Of a stretch of 64,000 bases of DNA, positions 23,615-34,624 are shown one piece after another. Position 1 is the first letter of the stretch; the number at the start of each line of letters is the position of its first letter. Below the pieces are notes generated by a model. That model was given only the letters and a program-made list of their open reading frames with translations, was not told the origin of the DNA and made no database searches. Both the position numbers and the translations under genes were made by a program. This stretch comes from Cylindrodendrum hubeiense (Eukaryota > Ascomycota > Sordariomycetes > Hypocreales > Nectriaceae). The DNA lies in NCBI GenBank assembly GCA_014621425.1, contig JAANBB010000013.1, positions 248,001-312,000 on the forward strand, written 5' to 3'.

Positions 23615-24645
23615 ATGTCTGTTACACCAAAACGTCGCACGCCTACGCCGCACCAGTTATCAGGACACGATAGCTTAGGTTTGATGTCGCCTCCCAACCC
23701 TAATCGAAGTATACCCCATCAAGACCGATCTTCCCAGCAGGTCATATTCAAGCCAGTGGCACTCTTGAAACAAACCATAAAGTTCTGGGAAGAGTTGCTC
23801 AAACTCGATGACAATCCTTTGCGGCTGGAGGTCGACCTGGCGTCAGGCGATCCAATGGCCACCAGTCGGCTCGTCTTGGAGTTGTCGGCTCTCCTTCCAG
23901 ATGTGGGAACGGCTGCGGAGGTGGAGCTAGCCGAGCCCCAAGTCAGTATTGGAGCAGACACAAGCCCAGTAGACCGCTGGACTAAACAGCGGTCGGTCTT
24001 GCAAAAGGAGCTGGCGCGGCTCAATATCTGGAAGTCGGACTTTGGGAGCAGAGATATGAAACTGCTACTCTCTGAGCCGAGTCCCTTGGATAGAACCATT
24101 TCAGAGACTATCATCGAACTAGGTGAATCTCTACTGTCGTGTGAGAGTCTCGATCTATAGGTATTCCCTTTATCATAGCATGCTAATTATCTATAGTGTT
24201 ACCGGGAGATTATAGTGGCAAATTCAAAATACTCCAGGCGGACGCCTTAAGCCTAAGACAGATGATTGAAAGGGGTAGATGTCACCCCTGGAAGGACCCA
24301 TATGACAATTCCATTTCGCCACATCTGGCTCTACAAGGTATCGCCACTGAAACAGGAGATGATTTTCTGGGTATTAATTGTCCTAACTCCATGACCGATG
24401 GCGATGGAGACTCGATTATGAGCGATGCGCAGACTACAATCACCCAGGCCACCACTATGTCGGCGAATGATACTGGCCACATGACTGACATTGAAAAGAT
24501 TAGACACTACATCAACTGCCTTCAGGATCTTGAGATCTCCATGCGAAGGGTGCTACCGCAATTGCGAGAACGAGAGACCTCTCTCTCTTGTGGGAAAAGA
24601 AGCAGTGTTGCGGCGCAACATCGTCGAGGCTTAGTAAGTCGTTGA
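23615..24645 (+). CDS. Uncharacterised helical fungal protein
   Basis: I do not recognise a named domain. Exons 23615-24122 and 24197-24645 are joined by a 74-nt intron (GTGAAT..ATAG), which bypasses an in-frame stop at 24158 and keeps frame, giving about 318 aa. The protein is rich in predicted helices (VALLKQTIKFWEELLKLDD, LVLELSALLPDVGTAAEVEL, SVLQKELARLNIWKSDF, FKILQADALSLRQMIERG, HYINCLQDLEISMRRVLP). Internal Ser/Thr/Asp-rich linkers separate them. The last codons run into a GTAAGT, so a further exon toward 24.8-24.9 kb is possible. It converges on the DUF7580-like gene. Helical proteins of this size next to such genes can be parts of fungal immune-like systems, but that is inference. 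Confidence 0.5.
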
Positions 24646-24953
24646 TCAATTATCATTGCGACTTCGAGCTAATACGTGACCTTGCAAGACTAGGTAGACT
24701 CCTTCTCACAACTTTCCAAGTATCTGAGGGTAACGTGCAATTGGGGGACAGGACATAGAAATCGAACTCCGAATTGGTGGCTTGGCCAACGACTCCTTCT
24801 TGGCTAAGGCGCTTCTTGAGTTTTGGGTGTGCAGCTACGGCAAATCTTCCTCTAGAATTCAAGGACTGCCTAATATACAAATACTAATTGCAGCACAAAC
24901 ATGAAATATCCCTACCCGTAATAGATACAATTCACACTAAAATGCCATGAACT

Positions 24954-27287
24954 CTAGCCCATCTCTAGATCGGTTAGCTCGCCGTCGTGGGACTTGTTCT
25001 GCAGCTCCCGGACAGTCTCCAGTATTTCCCCGCGGAAGTTTCGCATGGCCCTTTCATCATTTAATTGAGCGCTACCCTTCAAACACATTTCGATTACCTC
25101 ACGATATCTGGGTCCAACTTCCCTAGCTACTTGTTGTCCAAGGTCTGTCGTCCCATCGCAACATCTGCGGGCTTTGTCGCGTTTTTCAGGCCTCTGGAGT
25201 GCCTCCCAGTGGCCCTGCAAGTCGGGATCTGCAATCACAACTTCAAGGAGCATGATGCCGAGCCTGATGCACATATCATCATGCTCTGCTGGTGTAAAAT
25301 ATGGGTACCTATCACCATCGTTGAGGGGAGTTTCTTGTGTCTTTCCGGGGAACCGGGCTTTGAGGATTAGTTCGAGCACCAACTTCTTCGACTCGCCAGA
25401 CATGTTGCAAACAAACATGTTTTCAATATTCCAGCATTTTGGCATCCACCATGTAAAACTAAAGTCAAGGAACGACTGGATCATGACCCTAGCAATGTGC
25501 TGCTTCTGTGTTGCGTCGAAACCCAGCGCTAGAGGCGTGTCCTTGTTGCTGGGCTTGAATAGTTCGCGAAGTAACACAGGTGTTTTTAACACCTTGTTTG
25601 AGGCCGGATATAAGATTTCGTATTTCCAATTAGGCGTTCTAAGACGTGCAGCAAGCTTGTACCAATCGCTAAAGTGCTGCTTGTAAAGGCCGAGGCAGAA
25701 TTCGCGCTCTAGATTCTGGTTAAGGCTTCCCCACCGCTGCCCCGTCATAGGACTATCCGGCCAGGTCATAGGGGCTAGGGATTGATTCTTTGTGACACCC
25801 CCCCCTATAACATCATCATGCTTTTCCATATCTTGCTCCCGCCCACCTTTTGTAAGTCGCCTCTTTGGCTGGCGCCCGCTATGTTGAACCTGTCCGAGAG
25901 GGGTGAGGGGGAATTGCGTAGGAAGTTGAAGTGCTGCTGCTGTTGCAATTGGGGGTGGTGGTGCCGTTGATGGCAACGGCTCAGAGCCTGTGGGAGGCTC
26001 TTCAAGCACGGAATCAACTCGAAATGAAGTGCTTACGCCCTCTTCCTCGGGGCAGCCAAACGCGATGTGGAAAGTAGCAGTTGGCGAAGTCTCCTTGTCC
26101 CGTACTTTGGCGTCGAGGTCCAACCAGATGGTATGCTCATGGTGCGCCGAGCAAGTTGTGCTAATGCATTTCAGCATACTACTGGAAGCACTGGTTAAGA
26201 TCCCACGCTGCTCAAGTACTTTTTGAGCCGGCACCTGCTGTTCTTGCATAGGATCCATGTAGGGTGGTTTGATTGAGGCGTAAAGCTCCGAGAATTTATT
26301 GATATGGTTGCCGTCACTGATGGCACGCACCGCACGGTGGATCTCGTTTAGGATTCTTTCTCGAGGCAAATTTGACCATCGTTTGGAGCGGCCTTTTCTT
26401 TTCATTGGTGCAGGGTTGCTGTGTTTCTGTCGTCGTCGCGAAACGGGAGATTCCTGTTGATTCATAAGAATTCCTAGTGGATTGTTGACTTTGGAGCGGA
26501 TGGCTTGCAATTGTTCTAAAATGTCTTTGATGAGAGAATTATGGCCCAGAAATGGATTGAGATCAATGTTAAGTTGTTCCCCATTTTCGTTCGTTGTCGG
26601 GAAACGCTCGATGGACCGAACCAGATCCCTCAGATCAACATTCAGCTTTGCTTTTTGCATCAGCACACATGTGCTTAGAAACTGAATATCTTGTTGCATT
26701 CGAGTCCGTTTTCCTTTTTGACAGTCAAGCCATTTGCCAGCTAGCCTGTAAAACTCGCAGATTCGTCTCCCGAACAATTTTACGTCTTCATACTGTTTCT
26801 TGGATAGGACCTGGAAGGGACTGTAGTGATTATGTTAGTAACACTTGGCCTTTCACTTCTCCATTCGACAAAGGGTCTCTGAAAATGACTTACACGGGCC
26901 CCGACTTCACATTTTTGACGTCGGGAACACTTGGAAGGGCAGGTGTTGAGTTTTGACCCGATGGTGTCGGTGTTGGCCCAGGCGCATCCAGAGGATAGGC
27001 TCCCGAAGTTAGCTAGCGTGCAAAAGGAGCCAGTATAAAGATGACAAACTCGTTTCGGCCGTATCAGCGAATTGCGACATGAGCTGTCTCAGAAAACTCT
27101 TTTCATCCGGTTTGATTACAAACACGATGTTGCTGACGCTTTCAATATTCTTGATATTCACCCCGTTGTGGTCTTCGTTGACGTCGCTGGAGAGTATCGA
27201 GAGAGAATTAGGCCCCAGAGTGTTGCCCTTGACGGTTTTAGATGGCATGCTCTTTCCAGCCGTCTGTTGGAGGCTTTTCTTCGCCAT
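24954..27287 (-). CDS. DUF7580-like fungal protein
   Basis: My model has three exons: 27050-27287, 26894-26999 and 24954-26820, with introns of 50 and 73 nt, giving about 736 aa. Residues 1-80 are of unknown type and a Pro/Ser-rich linker follows. A helical region starts at SKKQYEDVKLFGRRICEFY. The basic stretch RRRQKHSNP..KRKGRSKRW looks like a nuclear localisation signal. The C-terminal 350 residues carry KCISTTCSAHHEHTIWLDLD, then VMIQSFLDFSFTWWMP, then LGIMLLEVVIADPDLQ and VGPRYREVIEMCL, an order that resembles the C-terminal DUF7580 of fungal proteins often linked to HET/NLR-like functions. The first intron uses GTTTGT..GGGAG and is the least secure part. The 5' part could also belong to a separate small gene. 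Confidence 0.6.
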
Positions 27288-27587
27288 GCTGTCGTCATGA
27301 ATATGCCACCCTGGTCAGTTACTGCGAGATTGAGGCTTGCTTTCTCGTCCGTGGTCTCTGAATAGACTGTTGTGAGGTCAATGAATGCGTCATGAATCAC
27401 ATCACTCGACGTCACGAGTGGAAATAGGATCTGATCCATATTTGGAGAAACTGCAACCACATGTACGCCGAGCCTTTTGATGATGACAGCCCTGGAATCC
27501 ACTTTGGCTCGAAGATGGTGGGCATGGCCACACGCAGTGCGAGCCTGATCTGTACACGCACGGCTCATCTGCATATTTCTGTAGTCT

Positions 27588-27780
27588 TGTGATTCTGCAG
27601 CATGTCAGCAACTTAGGGTGTAAAATATTGCTTTTGTGGGTGCCCATTGGTAGTCCTAGGGACTTATTAGCTCGTGGCATTATAATCGAATCTTGAGGTA
27701 TCGAAGACTACCCATGGGTACCCACAAAAGCAATATATTACACCCTAGTCAGCATTGTGATTCTGGAGGATGCTACAACT
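27588..27780. repeat. Imperfect 25-bp direct repeat flanking the MITE
   Basis: TGTGATTCTGCAGCATG.. at 27588-27613 ends exactly at the element. A similar copy, TGTGATTCTGGAGGATG.., lies at 27756-27780, eight bases beyond the other end. Both copies end in AACT or CAACT. Confidence 0.45.
27614..27747. mobile_element. MITE with 42-bp terminal inverted repeats
   Basis: The arms at 27614-27655 and 27706-27747 are reverse complements of each other at 39 of 42 positions, separated by about 50 bp. The outermost bases are TA on both sides, followed by GGGTGTAA inward, so the simplest reading is a TA target duplication flanking a 130-bp non-coding element at 27616-27745, as for Tc1/mariner-type MITEs. 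No transposase is encoded. The inner parts of the arms contain TGCTTTTGTGGGT, identical on both sides. Confidence 0.75.
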
Positions 27781-28077
27781 CGGACGAATGAACAGGCCTC
27801 AGGCAGTAGCACAACCGCTGCCAAATGATGATCATCTACATCACACTACAACTCATAGATAAGATGCGTGGTATATGTATTGAAACCCGATTTTTGGGTA
27901 TCATTGGGTTGGGCGAATGCAGGCGACGTTCATATAGCGGTTCACACTGAATATCTAAGTTCAGAATTCCGTGCTACACCGAGTTTCGAATTCGAGCTAC
28001 TTATATTTACTACTACCCTCCAGTTCCATTTAAATTTCAAAAATCAATGTCGAGAGACAATTTTCACCCATGCAGCA

Positions 28078-29157
28078 ATGACGGTTAGCATATAATTAGA
28101 ATTTACATCACTATTAGTAGCTTACTCATCCTAGGACATCATCGCAACTGCAAAATCTGTTCTACAAGTCCTAGACCGGGCTGCTCGGCTCATTAAGCGA
28201 GCCCGAGCGGCTGTTAAAGCCGCCAATAACCTCGCAGAATTAATGGAAAGATACGCCAATGAGGTGCAACAGACTCAGGATTGGATCAATAACATCATCC
28301 TGACCGAAGACCGCAAAATTCCACAAATGGAGCAAACGATACAGAAAATTCACAACATTGCTCTGCAGCTCAAGAAACACCTTGCAAAAATGATCCGCAA
28401 GCGGGGAAAGAGTAGGGAATTTTTGCACCAGTTTACATCGGGTGAAGATGAGAGGGTTACACTCGACAACATTATGCGCGATATCACTTATGCCAAGATC
28501 GATCTCATTGTCCGTGTCCAGCCCGTCCTCATTGGCATCAGCAAGAGCATCCAGAACACCGTCATACTCGGTGCCGAGGCTATCAAGGGGCTCGACGCGA
28601 AGCTGCCAGAAGGGCGGGACAATGGCGGAAGATATCCGAAGCTCTCGAAAATACTCCAAAAGCGCAAGCCAAATGGTAAGTGTCAATAATCGAGATATTT
28701 CCCCATTTATTCATCCCGATCGCCAAGGCATGAAGTGACTAACACCTATATTGTGCCTATAGTCGATGGTACCCTGACATTGAGTAAGGAGGACTTGGAC
28801 AATATAGAAGAAGAGGACCGCGCGGTTACCGAAACACCGGGTGAGACGAGATGGGATCCGAACCGGCCAACTAAAGAAATTTCTAGTAACCATGTGGGTA
28901 TGGGATGTTTTGTTGTTACCGGTCCGCAGGGTGAGGGCCACCAAGATCCATGGCGTGATGCCAACGTCCTAATTACGGGAAATGACATCAAGGACAACGT
29001 ATGTGCCTTATTAGGAGCCAATAACAGCATTGAAGCGCTCAAGATGCTGGTGGATCTCAGAAAAATGGAAATCCAACATGGATCTGGCAACAAAGACCGG
29101 GGGCTGGGGCCAGGGCCGGGGCCGGGGCCGGGGGCTCAAGGGAAAGCCACCTCCTGA
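28078..29157 (+). CDS. Helical protein, possible STAND/NLR-associated effector-like
   Basis: Exons 28078-28083 (only ATG ACG), 28135-28675 and 28763-29157 give about 313 aa; introns are 51 and 87 nt. The start exon is inferred from a phase-0 GTTAGC donor. The first 180 residues are helical and amphipathic (IIATAKSVLQVLDRAARLI, then AVKAANNLAELMERYANEV, then IQKIHNIALQLKKHLAKMI). This pattern recalls SesA/HeLo-like N-terminal domains of fungal NLRs, which form membrane-active bundles (family knowledge; my match is weak). The second part holds Gly-rich strands with GCFVVTGPQGEG and NVLITGND and ends in a GPGPGPG repeat encoded by GGGCCG units at 29101-29140. It is divergent from the DUF7580-like gene. 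Confidence 0.5.
29101..29140 (+). repeat. GGGCCG hexanucleotide repeat in coding sequence
   Basis: Four near-perfect GGGCCG/GGGCCA units encode a Gly-Pro run at the C-terminus of the helical protein. Length variation between strains would change only this tail. Confidence 0.6.
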
Positions 29158-29451
29158 GATAGAACCACCAGCGATTCTCAGAAATGATTTTTATGTCAGA
29201 TACACCCAACACCTTCCACACACTATCATATTTTTTCGAAAAGCTTAGGGTTTCCATCTTTGTGGCTGGAGAAAATATTGGCTACGTGGCTTATTTAGTG
29301 TATTAAGAATATTGACATTTTACCATGTGTTCTAGCAACAGGTGTGATGCTCAGTTCGTATTATTTACGTAAAATTACTGCACTGCTTTAATCAGTCAGA
29401 TGATATCAAATACGGTACGAAAAATGAATATCTTGATCAATTTTCGCATAT
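29158..29451. other. Short AT-rich convergent spacer
   Basis: No gene is seen. It separates the 3' ends of the helical protein gene and the ACMSD gene. Confidence 0.5.
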
Positions 29452-30696
29452 CTACAAGGAAGCGACGTGTATCTCAGAGACGGACTGCTCAAATCTATGC
29501 AGACGATCCTCAAACAAACTTTTCCAAGGCTCTTGATGTCTCATTTGCAAGATCTCCAGGGTATTTCCCGCCAGCATATTCGCCCTTTCCTTCCAATCTA
29601 GAAAGGTTTCCAGCCTCTCGTCCCGTGCAATCATTCTGCCAGCTTCGGGGACCTCCCCCAAAGGGAATGGATAATCACTACCCATCAGAATTCGACGCGT
29701 ACCGACTTTTCTTACCAGGAATTCCAGCATATCTACGTCATGTACAAGACTGTCGACCCAGATATTCTCTCCCAATGTTAAGTGCGCAGTCGGTGCAACA
29801 CCACCTGCATCAACAGCGACCAAGTCTGGCCTGCAATCGTATCCGTGTTGAATTCGGCCCAGCAGTGCGGGAAAAGCGCCCCCTGCATGTGCAAAGATCA
29901 GGCGAAGCTTTGGGTAACGCAAGAAAAGGCCACAGCAAACCAAAGAGTGAAGCGCCAGCGCTGTCTCGCAGGGCATTCCGACGAGCCATGAGGCCCAGTA
30001 TTTACCCCACCGGGTTGGGTCTTCAAGTTGCAAGGAATACCCTAATGGATGGACGAAGACGGGCATCTCGAGCTCCTCGCATGCAGCCCAAAATGGTTCC
30101 AGACTGGGGTCATCTAAATTCTTCCGATTTATCGTTGTGCCAATCTCAACCCCTTTCAACCCCAACTTGAACTTTGCGCGACGTAACTCTTCGATGGATG
30201 CATCTACATCTTGCAACGGCACTGTGGCCAGTCCAATAAAACGTGTTGGGTACTCAGCGCTCAAGTTGGCAATATGATCATTGAGATGCCTGGCAAGAAC
30301 CAGCACCGGTTCAGCTGGTTGGTCGTAGAAGAATAGAATGGGGATGGTGCTTAACACTTGTACGTCGATTGAGAAGGCATCCATATCTTTTAATCGAGTC
30401 TCGACATCGAAACAATTATCTTCGACAGTACGGAAAAACTCTCCGCCGGTCCACATGTCGACTTTGGCCGGGTTTTTTGGATTGGGTTTTAGTTGAATCC
30501 AGGGACTCTTGGAGTTTGGATTGGAGACAGGGAAACCGGAGAGGTCCGGCAATGAACGGGGCATGATATGAGTGTGCATATCGATCCGCAGCAAAGGCGG
30601 CCTGCTGCGGTGATTCGATGCCTTCGCTTCGCGGTGCGCTCCCTGGCAGCACTGCATGATTGATGTGGTTAAGATTGATCTTGTTGATAAGAGCAA
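29452..30696 (-). CDS. ACMSD-type amidohydrolase (2-amino-3-carboxymuconate-6-semialdehyde decarboxylase)
   Basis: An intronless gene of about 414 aa (about 401 aa from the inner ATG at 30657). It belongs to the amidohydrolase-2 superfamily. The zinc site is complete: DMHTHIMP gives the HxH pair, MPVFVHPLG a third His, [12 protein letters not shown] the fourth His, and GSDYPFPLG the catalytic Asp. The order, and the [18 protein letters not shown] and GVEIGT segments, match ACMSD. The reaction is non-oxidative decarboxylation of 2-amino-3-carboxymuconate semialdehyde, the dioxygenase product, to 2-aminomuconate semialdehyde. This diverts flux away from quinolinate and NAD. It shares a 359-bp promoter with the dioxygenase gene. 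The N-terminus before DMHTH is basic and poorly conserved. It is cytosolic. Confidence 0.88.
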   Translation of the reverse strand: MLLSTRSILTTSIMQCCQGAHREAKASNHRSRPPLLRIDMHTHIMPRSLPDLSGFPVSNPNSKSPWIQLKPNPKNPAKVDMWTGGEFFRTVEDNCFDVETRLKDMDAFSIDVQVLSTIPILFFYDQPAEPVLVLARHLNDHIANLSAEYPTRFIGLATVPLQDVDASIEELRRAKFKLGLKGVEIGTTINRKNLDDPSLEPFWAACEELEMPVFVHPLGYSLQLEDPTRWGKYWASWLVGMPCETALALHSLVCCGLFLRYPKLRLIFAHAGGAFPALLGRIQHGYDCRPDLVAVDAGGVAPTAHLTLGENIWVDSLVHDVDMLEFLVRKVGTRRILMGSDYPFPLGEVPEAGRMIARDERLETFLDWKERANMLAGNTLEILQMRHQEPWKSLFEDRLHRFEQSVSEIHVASL

Positions 30697-31055
30697 ATAA
30701 TGCTAATGGTATGATATGCCGTACAAGAGAACGCTGCTATAGGAAATACTAAACAGAATTAATTTCCTCCATTAATTCAAGTGCATATATGAGCGATAGC
30801 GTGAGGAATTAAGCCGGGGCATGGAACGCTATCGCGGGAGCGGCTCGGAAGGGTCGGGTATCGTTCCGAGGGAGATAATGCTGGTAGGATTGATCAAGTG
30901 TGCGGGCCGCGACCCGACAAACTCAGCAAGGCAAGACATACTTCAGTGGGTCAGCTTCTTAATCTACGTTCGACATTTCAATTACAGTAAAGTTGAACTT
31001 TCAGTCCTGGCAAACTTAGTGGTTGAGGATATCCGCCAGAGGCGTCATACGAAAC
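30697..31055. promoter_or_regulatory. Bidirectional promoter of ACMSD and 3-HAO genes
   Basis: The 359 bp separate two divergent genes of one pathway. It holds a perfect 8-bp inverted repeat, GCGATAGC at 30793-30800 and GCTATCGC at 30828-30835, spaced 27 bp apart. This core recurs in the other promoters of the cluster. Confidence 0.6.
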
Positions 31056-31774
31056 ATGCTCCCACCCATATTCGCACTTGACCAGTGGGTGGCCGAAAAC
31101 GCCGATAAATTGCAGCCACCTGTCAACAATTACTGCTTATATGATGCCAAAGACTTCACACTGATGGTTGTTGGCGGTCCAAATGAGAGAAATGATTATC
31201 ATGGTAAGCCTCACATTGGTGTCATGCCTACCTTGAAGCGGTTGATGAGGTACTAATCTCAACGAATTGGCTACCAGTTAATGGAACGGAGGTATGTTAC
31301 GAATTGGCGCTATTTACTTGGTCTCTCACCTGTCGAACTAAGCAACTATTGAATACAGGAGTGGTTCTATCAGATTAAGGGCGACATGCTATTGAAGGTT
31401 GTGGAAAACAACACAACCTTCAAAGATATTGTGATAAAGCAGGGCGAAATGTTCCTTCTCCCAGGTAGGTCTAGTGCTTTTGAGAATAATTTCTACATTA
31501 CTGAACAGTTCACATAGGAAATGTACCCCATAATCCCGTGCGCTTCAAAAATACCATTGGGCTCGTCATGGAGCGCAAGCGTCCTGAGGGCATGCTAGAC
31601 CATCTGCAGTGGTATTGTAAGAAAGGAAACCACCCACTTCCGACTATTATCCGGAAAGATTCGTTCTATTGCGTCGATCTGGGTGTTCAGTTGAAGCCTG
31701 TGATTAAGAATTGGCAAGAGAATGAGCACTTGAGGGAATGTCCACATTGTGGGAGCGTGGAAGATCCGATGTAG
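31056..31774 (+). CDS. 3-hydroxyanthranilate 3,4-dioxygenase
   Basis: Four exons (31056-31203, 31278-31291, 31359-31464, 31518-31774) give 174 aa, the usual length for this cupin enzyme (yeast Bna1 is similar). The second exon is only 14 nt. Iron ligands are seen as DYH and EEWF after splicing and VPHNPVRF. The [15 protein letters not shown] strand and a C-terminal CPHC pair are typical. The enzyme opens the ring of 3-hydroxyanthranilate to 2-amino-3-carboxymuconate semialdehyde with O2 and Fe(II). In most fungi the single copy serves NAD synthesis (bna1). Here its place next to ACMSD, AMS dehydrogenase and a RidA-type deaminase suggests a catabolic paralogue. It is cytosolic and is probably co-expressed with ACMSD from the shared promoter. 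Confidence 0.9.
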
Positions 31775-32596
31775 TTCACTCCACTGCACACCACAAATCT
31801 CGTTTTTAATTTGGCATTTGACTGTATGAAATTCCATTTCAGCTGTATGCATTGCTTACCCATATGTTGCGGTTTGTTCATTCGCGTGTTGCTTGAAGTG
31901 AACCCTTGGTTAATTTTCACGGCATTTAATCGACGTATTTAACTATCCGATGTGCAACCGGTATTATAGGGTACTGCAGGCTTATAAATGGCCCAACTCA
32001 CCCTCTAGACTTTCTCGCTTTGCATCGACATAGACTTCCATGCCGTCCTTAATGGGTTGCCCGATCACTCGTACAGGCTGAATTCCGGCTTGTAGAAGTT
32101 AGATGAGAAAATTGAGAAATGAGCACGGATATGAGACGGAGCGATCAGGTGTCTTCCCATGGTTGCTCTAGAGGATGAGGACGTTTCTGGATGAGTAGTA
32201 TTGCTCAGATAAGAAGAACACATGAAAATTTGCTTGGGAACTTATCCGCCTGCGGCTAATGAGTCTCTGTGGATATATGGCTGCACCACCTAAATACGAT
32301 AGCTGATAGGACCGGCCCGCTAGCCGCAGTGCGACGAATCGGATCATCATTCTAATTGGGAAGCTCCATTAAATCACTGATCTCCATCACTAAATGATTG
32401 ATTTTCTCGGATACGGTCCGAAAGACATCGAGAGATCCGTCCCAATCTTGGTGTAGGTACTCCACAAACTGCCTAAGAAATTCCTCCAATCTACCTCTAT
32501 TGGTTCTCCAATTTTACAGTATCTCTCATCAATCAACTTCCCCTTTCGCGAGCCCTAAAACACGACGAAAGAAAGGTCAAAATAAACAGTACTAAG
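31775..32596. promoter_or_regulatory. Intergenic with promoter of the aldehyde dehydrogenase
   Basis: No gene is seen in 820 bp. A GATAGC copy lies at 32298-32303, about 300 bp upstream of the dehydrogenase start, followed by GATAGG and a GGCCCGCTAGCCGC element. Confidence 0.5.
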
Positions 32597-34282
32597 ATGT
32601 CTACTCTACGCGAGCCGTGGCATTTTGAGACAATCGAAGAGGTCAAGGAGCATCTAAGTGGTGACCACTTCACGCCATTCAAACTGGCCAATTTTGTCGA
32701 CGGCGATTTCAAGACCCACCTAGGCGACGACTGGATCGATACGGAAAATCCCCAGACAGGCAAACTCTTAGCCAGAATTCCCAGCAGCACCGAAGAAGAT
32801 GTTGAAAATGCTGTTCGCGCAGCTGAGCAGGCATTCCCTGCCTGGTCAAGGACCCCTAGATCCGAGCGCTCGCGATATCTACTGCAAATCGCTAAATTGA
32901 TTGAACAACGCAAGGAGCAGTTCGCCATATGGGAGAGCATCGACCAAGGCAAGACCTTAGCTCGAGCTCGCATTGAAATCGAGCGCGCAGTCTCTAATTT
33001 TTCGTACGTCGCATCAGGGCTGCAAGTAAAGGAGGAGACTGACTGACTGTGTGACTGGAACAGTTACTTTGCAACGTACAGCGTCCATGAAAAAAGTGCT
33101 GCTCGTTGGACAGATGACGACGTGCTCACATATGAGCACCGCTCACCAGTCGGACCATTCGCTTTAATCTCACCGTGGAACATGCCACTGTATCTTCTAA
33201 CGTGGAAGATTGCCCCCTGCTTGGCATTTGGCTGTACTGCGGTCGCTAAGCCAAGCGAAGTGACAAGCATGACCGCCTACTGTAGGTGTCCAGCCCAGCC
33301 CTGTTGATCATGTTCAATTAGTAACAAATGATCATCGGACAGTGCTTGGGCAAGTTTTCCAGGACGCTGGTCTACCCAAAGGTATCATTAATCTCGTTTT
33401 TGGTGCCGGTCTACCAACGGGTTCCGCGCTAGTTAAACATCCTCGGATCAAAGGAATCTCATTTACTGGAGGGACACAGACAGGACTGAAAATTCGCAAA
33501 GACATCGTTGAAGACATCGGCAAGCACACCTCACTTGAGCTTGGCGGCAAGAATCCCACATTAGTCTTTGATGATGTCGACCTAGATAAAGCAGTCGCAC
33601 TTGCAGCTAAGGCTGCATTTGAGAACCAAGGAGAGGCATGCTTGACCGTTTCGTGATGTCTTGTGACATTTATGATCGCTAACATTTTCGTTGATAGATC
33701 TGTCTCTGCGGCTCGCGAATTTACATACAACGCACTATCTACAAAGAATTCATCGCTAAATTCGTATCCCACGTTGCAAAGACTTACCAACTTGGCAAGA
33801 CCGTGGGTGCAGTGGCGTCACGGGGTCATTTCAACAAGGTTCGAGGGTTTCTCACAGAGGCGATGAAATATCCAGATTCCTACCTTCTTGGCTCCATACC
33901 TGAAGAAAACCCAACAAAAGGCTATTGGATTGAGCCAACCATTCTGGAGGTGCCTATCGACAGTTCAATTATGCGTGAGGAGATCTTTGGGCCAGTGGTG
34001 ACGGTTGCTCCGTTCGACACGGAGGAAGAAGCCCTCCGTCTCGCAAATGACAGCCAATATGGTCTTGCCAGCGTGCTACTGACCAACGACGCTAGAAGAA
34101 TACGGTATCTGGGTGAGAGACTTGAAGCCGGTATGGTCTGGGTTAACTGCTGGCTTGTGCGGGAGCTCGGAACGCCTTTCGGAGGCATGAAGGCGTCGGG
34201 TACGGGCCGCGAAGGTGGGGATTATAGCCGAGACGTGTTCACTAATGTGCGCACTGTACACATACCTCAACTTAGTATGTAG
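32597..34282 (+). CDS. Aldehyde dehydrogenase, 2-aminomuconate-6-semialdehyde dehydrogenase type
   Basis: Four exons (32597-33003, 33064-33281, 33343-33635, 33698-34282) give 500 aa. The Rossmann and active-site features are present: [46 protein letters not shown] and [13 protein letters not shown]. The catalytic Cys in the last motif lies just after the third splice. That intron (33636-33697) begins GC rather than GT and ends GATAG, and only this choice gives the family sequence. The EICLCGSR signature fits the ALDH8A1/AMSDH group, which oxidises 2-aminomuconate semialdehyde to 2-aminomuconate with NAD+, the step after ACMSD. The [15 protein letters not shown] block is created by the second splice. 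It is cytosolic. Confidence 0.9.
33636..33697 (+). other. GC-AG intron in the aldehyde dehydrogenase gene
   Basis: The donor is GAG|GCATGC, the branch region GCTAAC and the acceptor GATAG. A GT donor 12 nt downstream (GTTTCG) would also keep frame but would insert four residues into a strictly conserved active-site motif. Confidence 0.65.
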
Positions 34283-34624
34283 ATAGCAATATTTGCTGGC
34301 GATGCTGGTGCTAGTGCAACATACTTGTCAAGCGCAATTAGTGGCAGTCATAGCCGAGCCGGATCCTTTCCGGAAAGAAGTGATGAGAGGTTAGCCACTT
34401 GACCTTGGATCTACTCAGGTACCAAGAAAAAGCGAAGAAAATAAAATAAACTCAAATTTTACTCTTAAACATGATGGACAGTAAGTAACTATCAAAATTG
34501 TTCCTTTCTAACCACATCGTGCTTTATCAGGCGCCAAATAAACTAATAATGAAAGCCGTCGTTGTGTTGACAATGAGGAAGATCATCAAGCGGACCTTGC
34601 ACATGACGAGCATCCATCATTGTC
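34283..34624. other. Convergent spacer
   Basis: An AT-rich region between the 3' ends of the aldehyde dehydrogenase and RidA-like genes. No gene is seen. Confidence 0.5.

Larger units (their letters stand above)
27288..28077. promoter_or_regulatory. Divergent promoter region holding a MITE
   Basis: This 790-bp region separates the DUF7580-like gene (minus) from the helical protein gene (plus). An open frame on the minus strand at 27158-27574 overlaps the start of the DUF7580-like gene and might be an untracked upstream exon, but I cannot tie it in. The MITE occupies 27614-27747. Confidence 0.5.

Noticed and set aside
27158..27574. Minus-strand 138-aa frame as a separate gene
   Set aside because: It overlaps the likely start of the DUF7580-like gene in another frame. 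I could not find splice sites linking it to anything, and no domain is visible.
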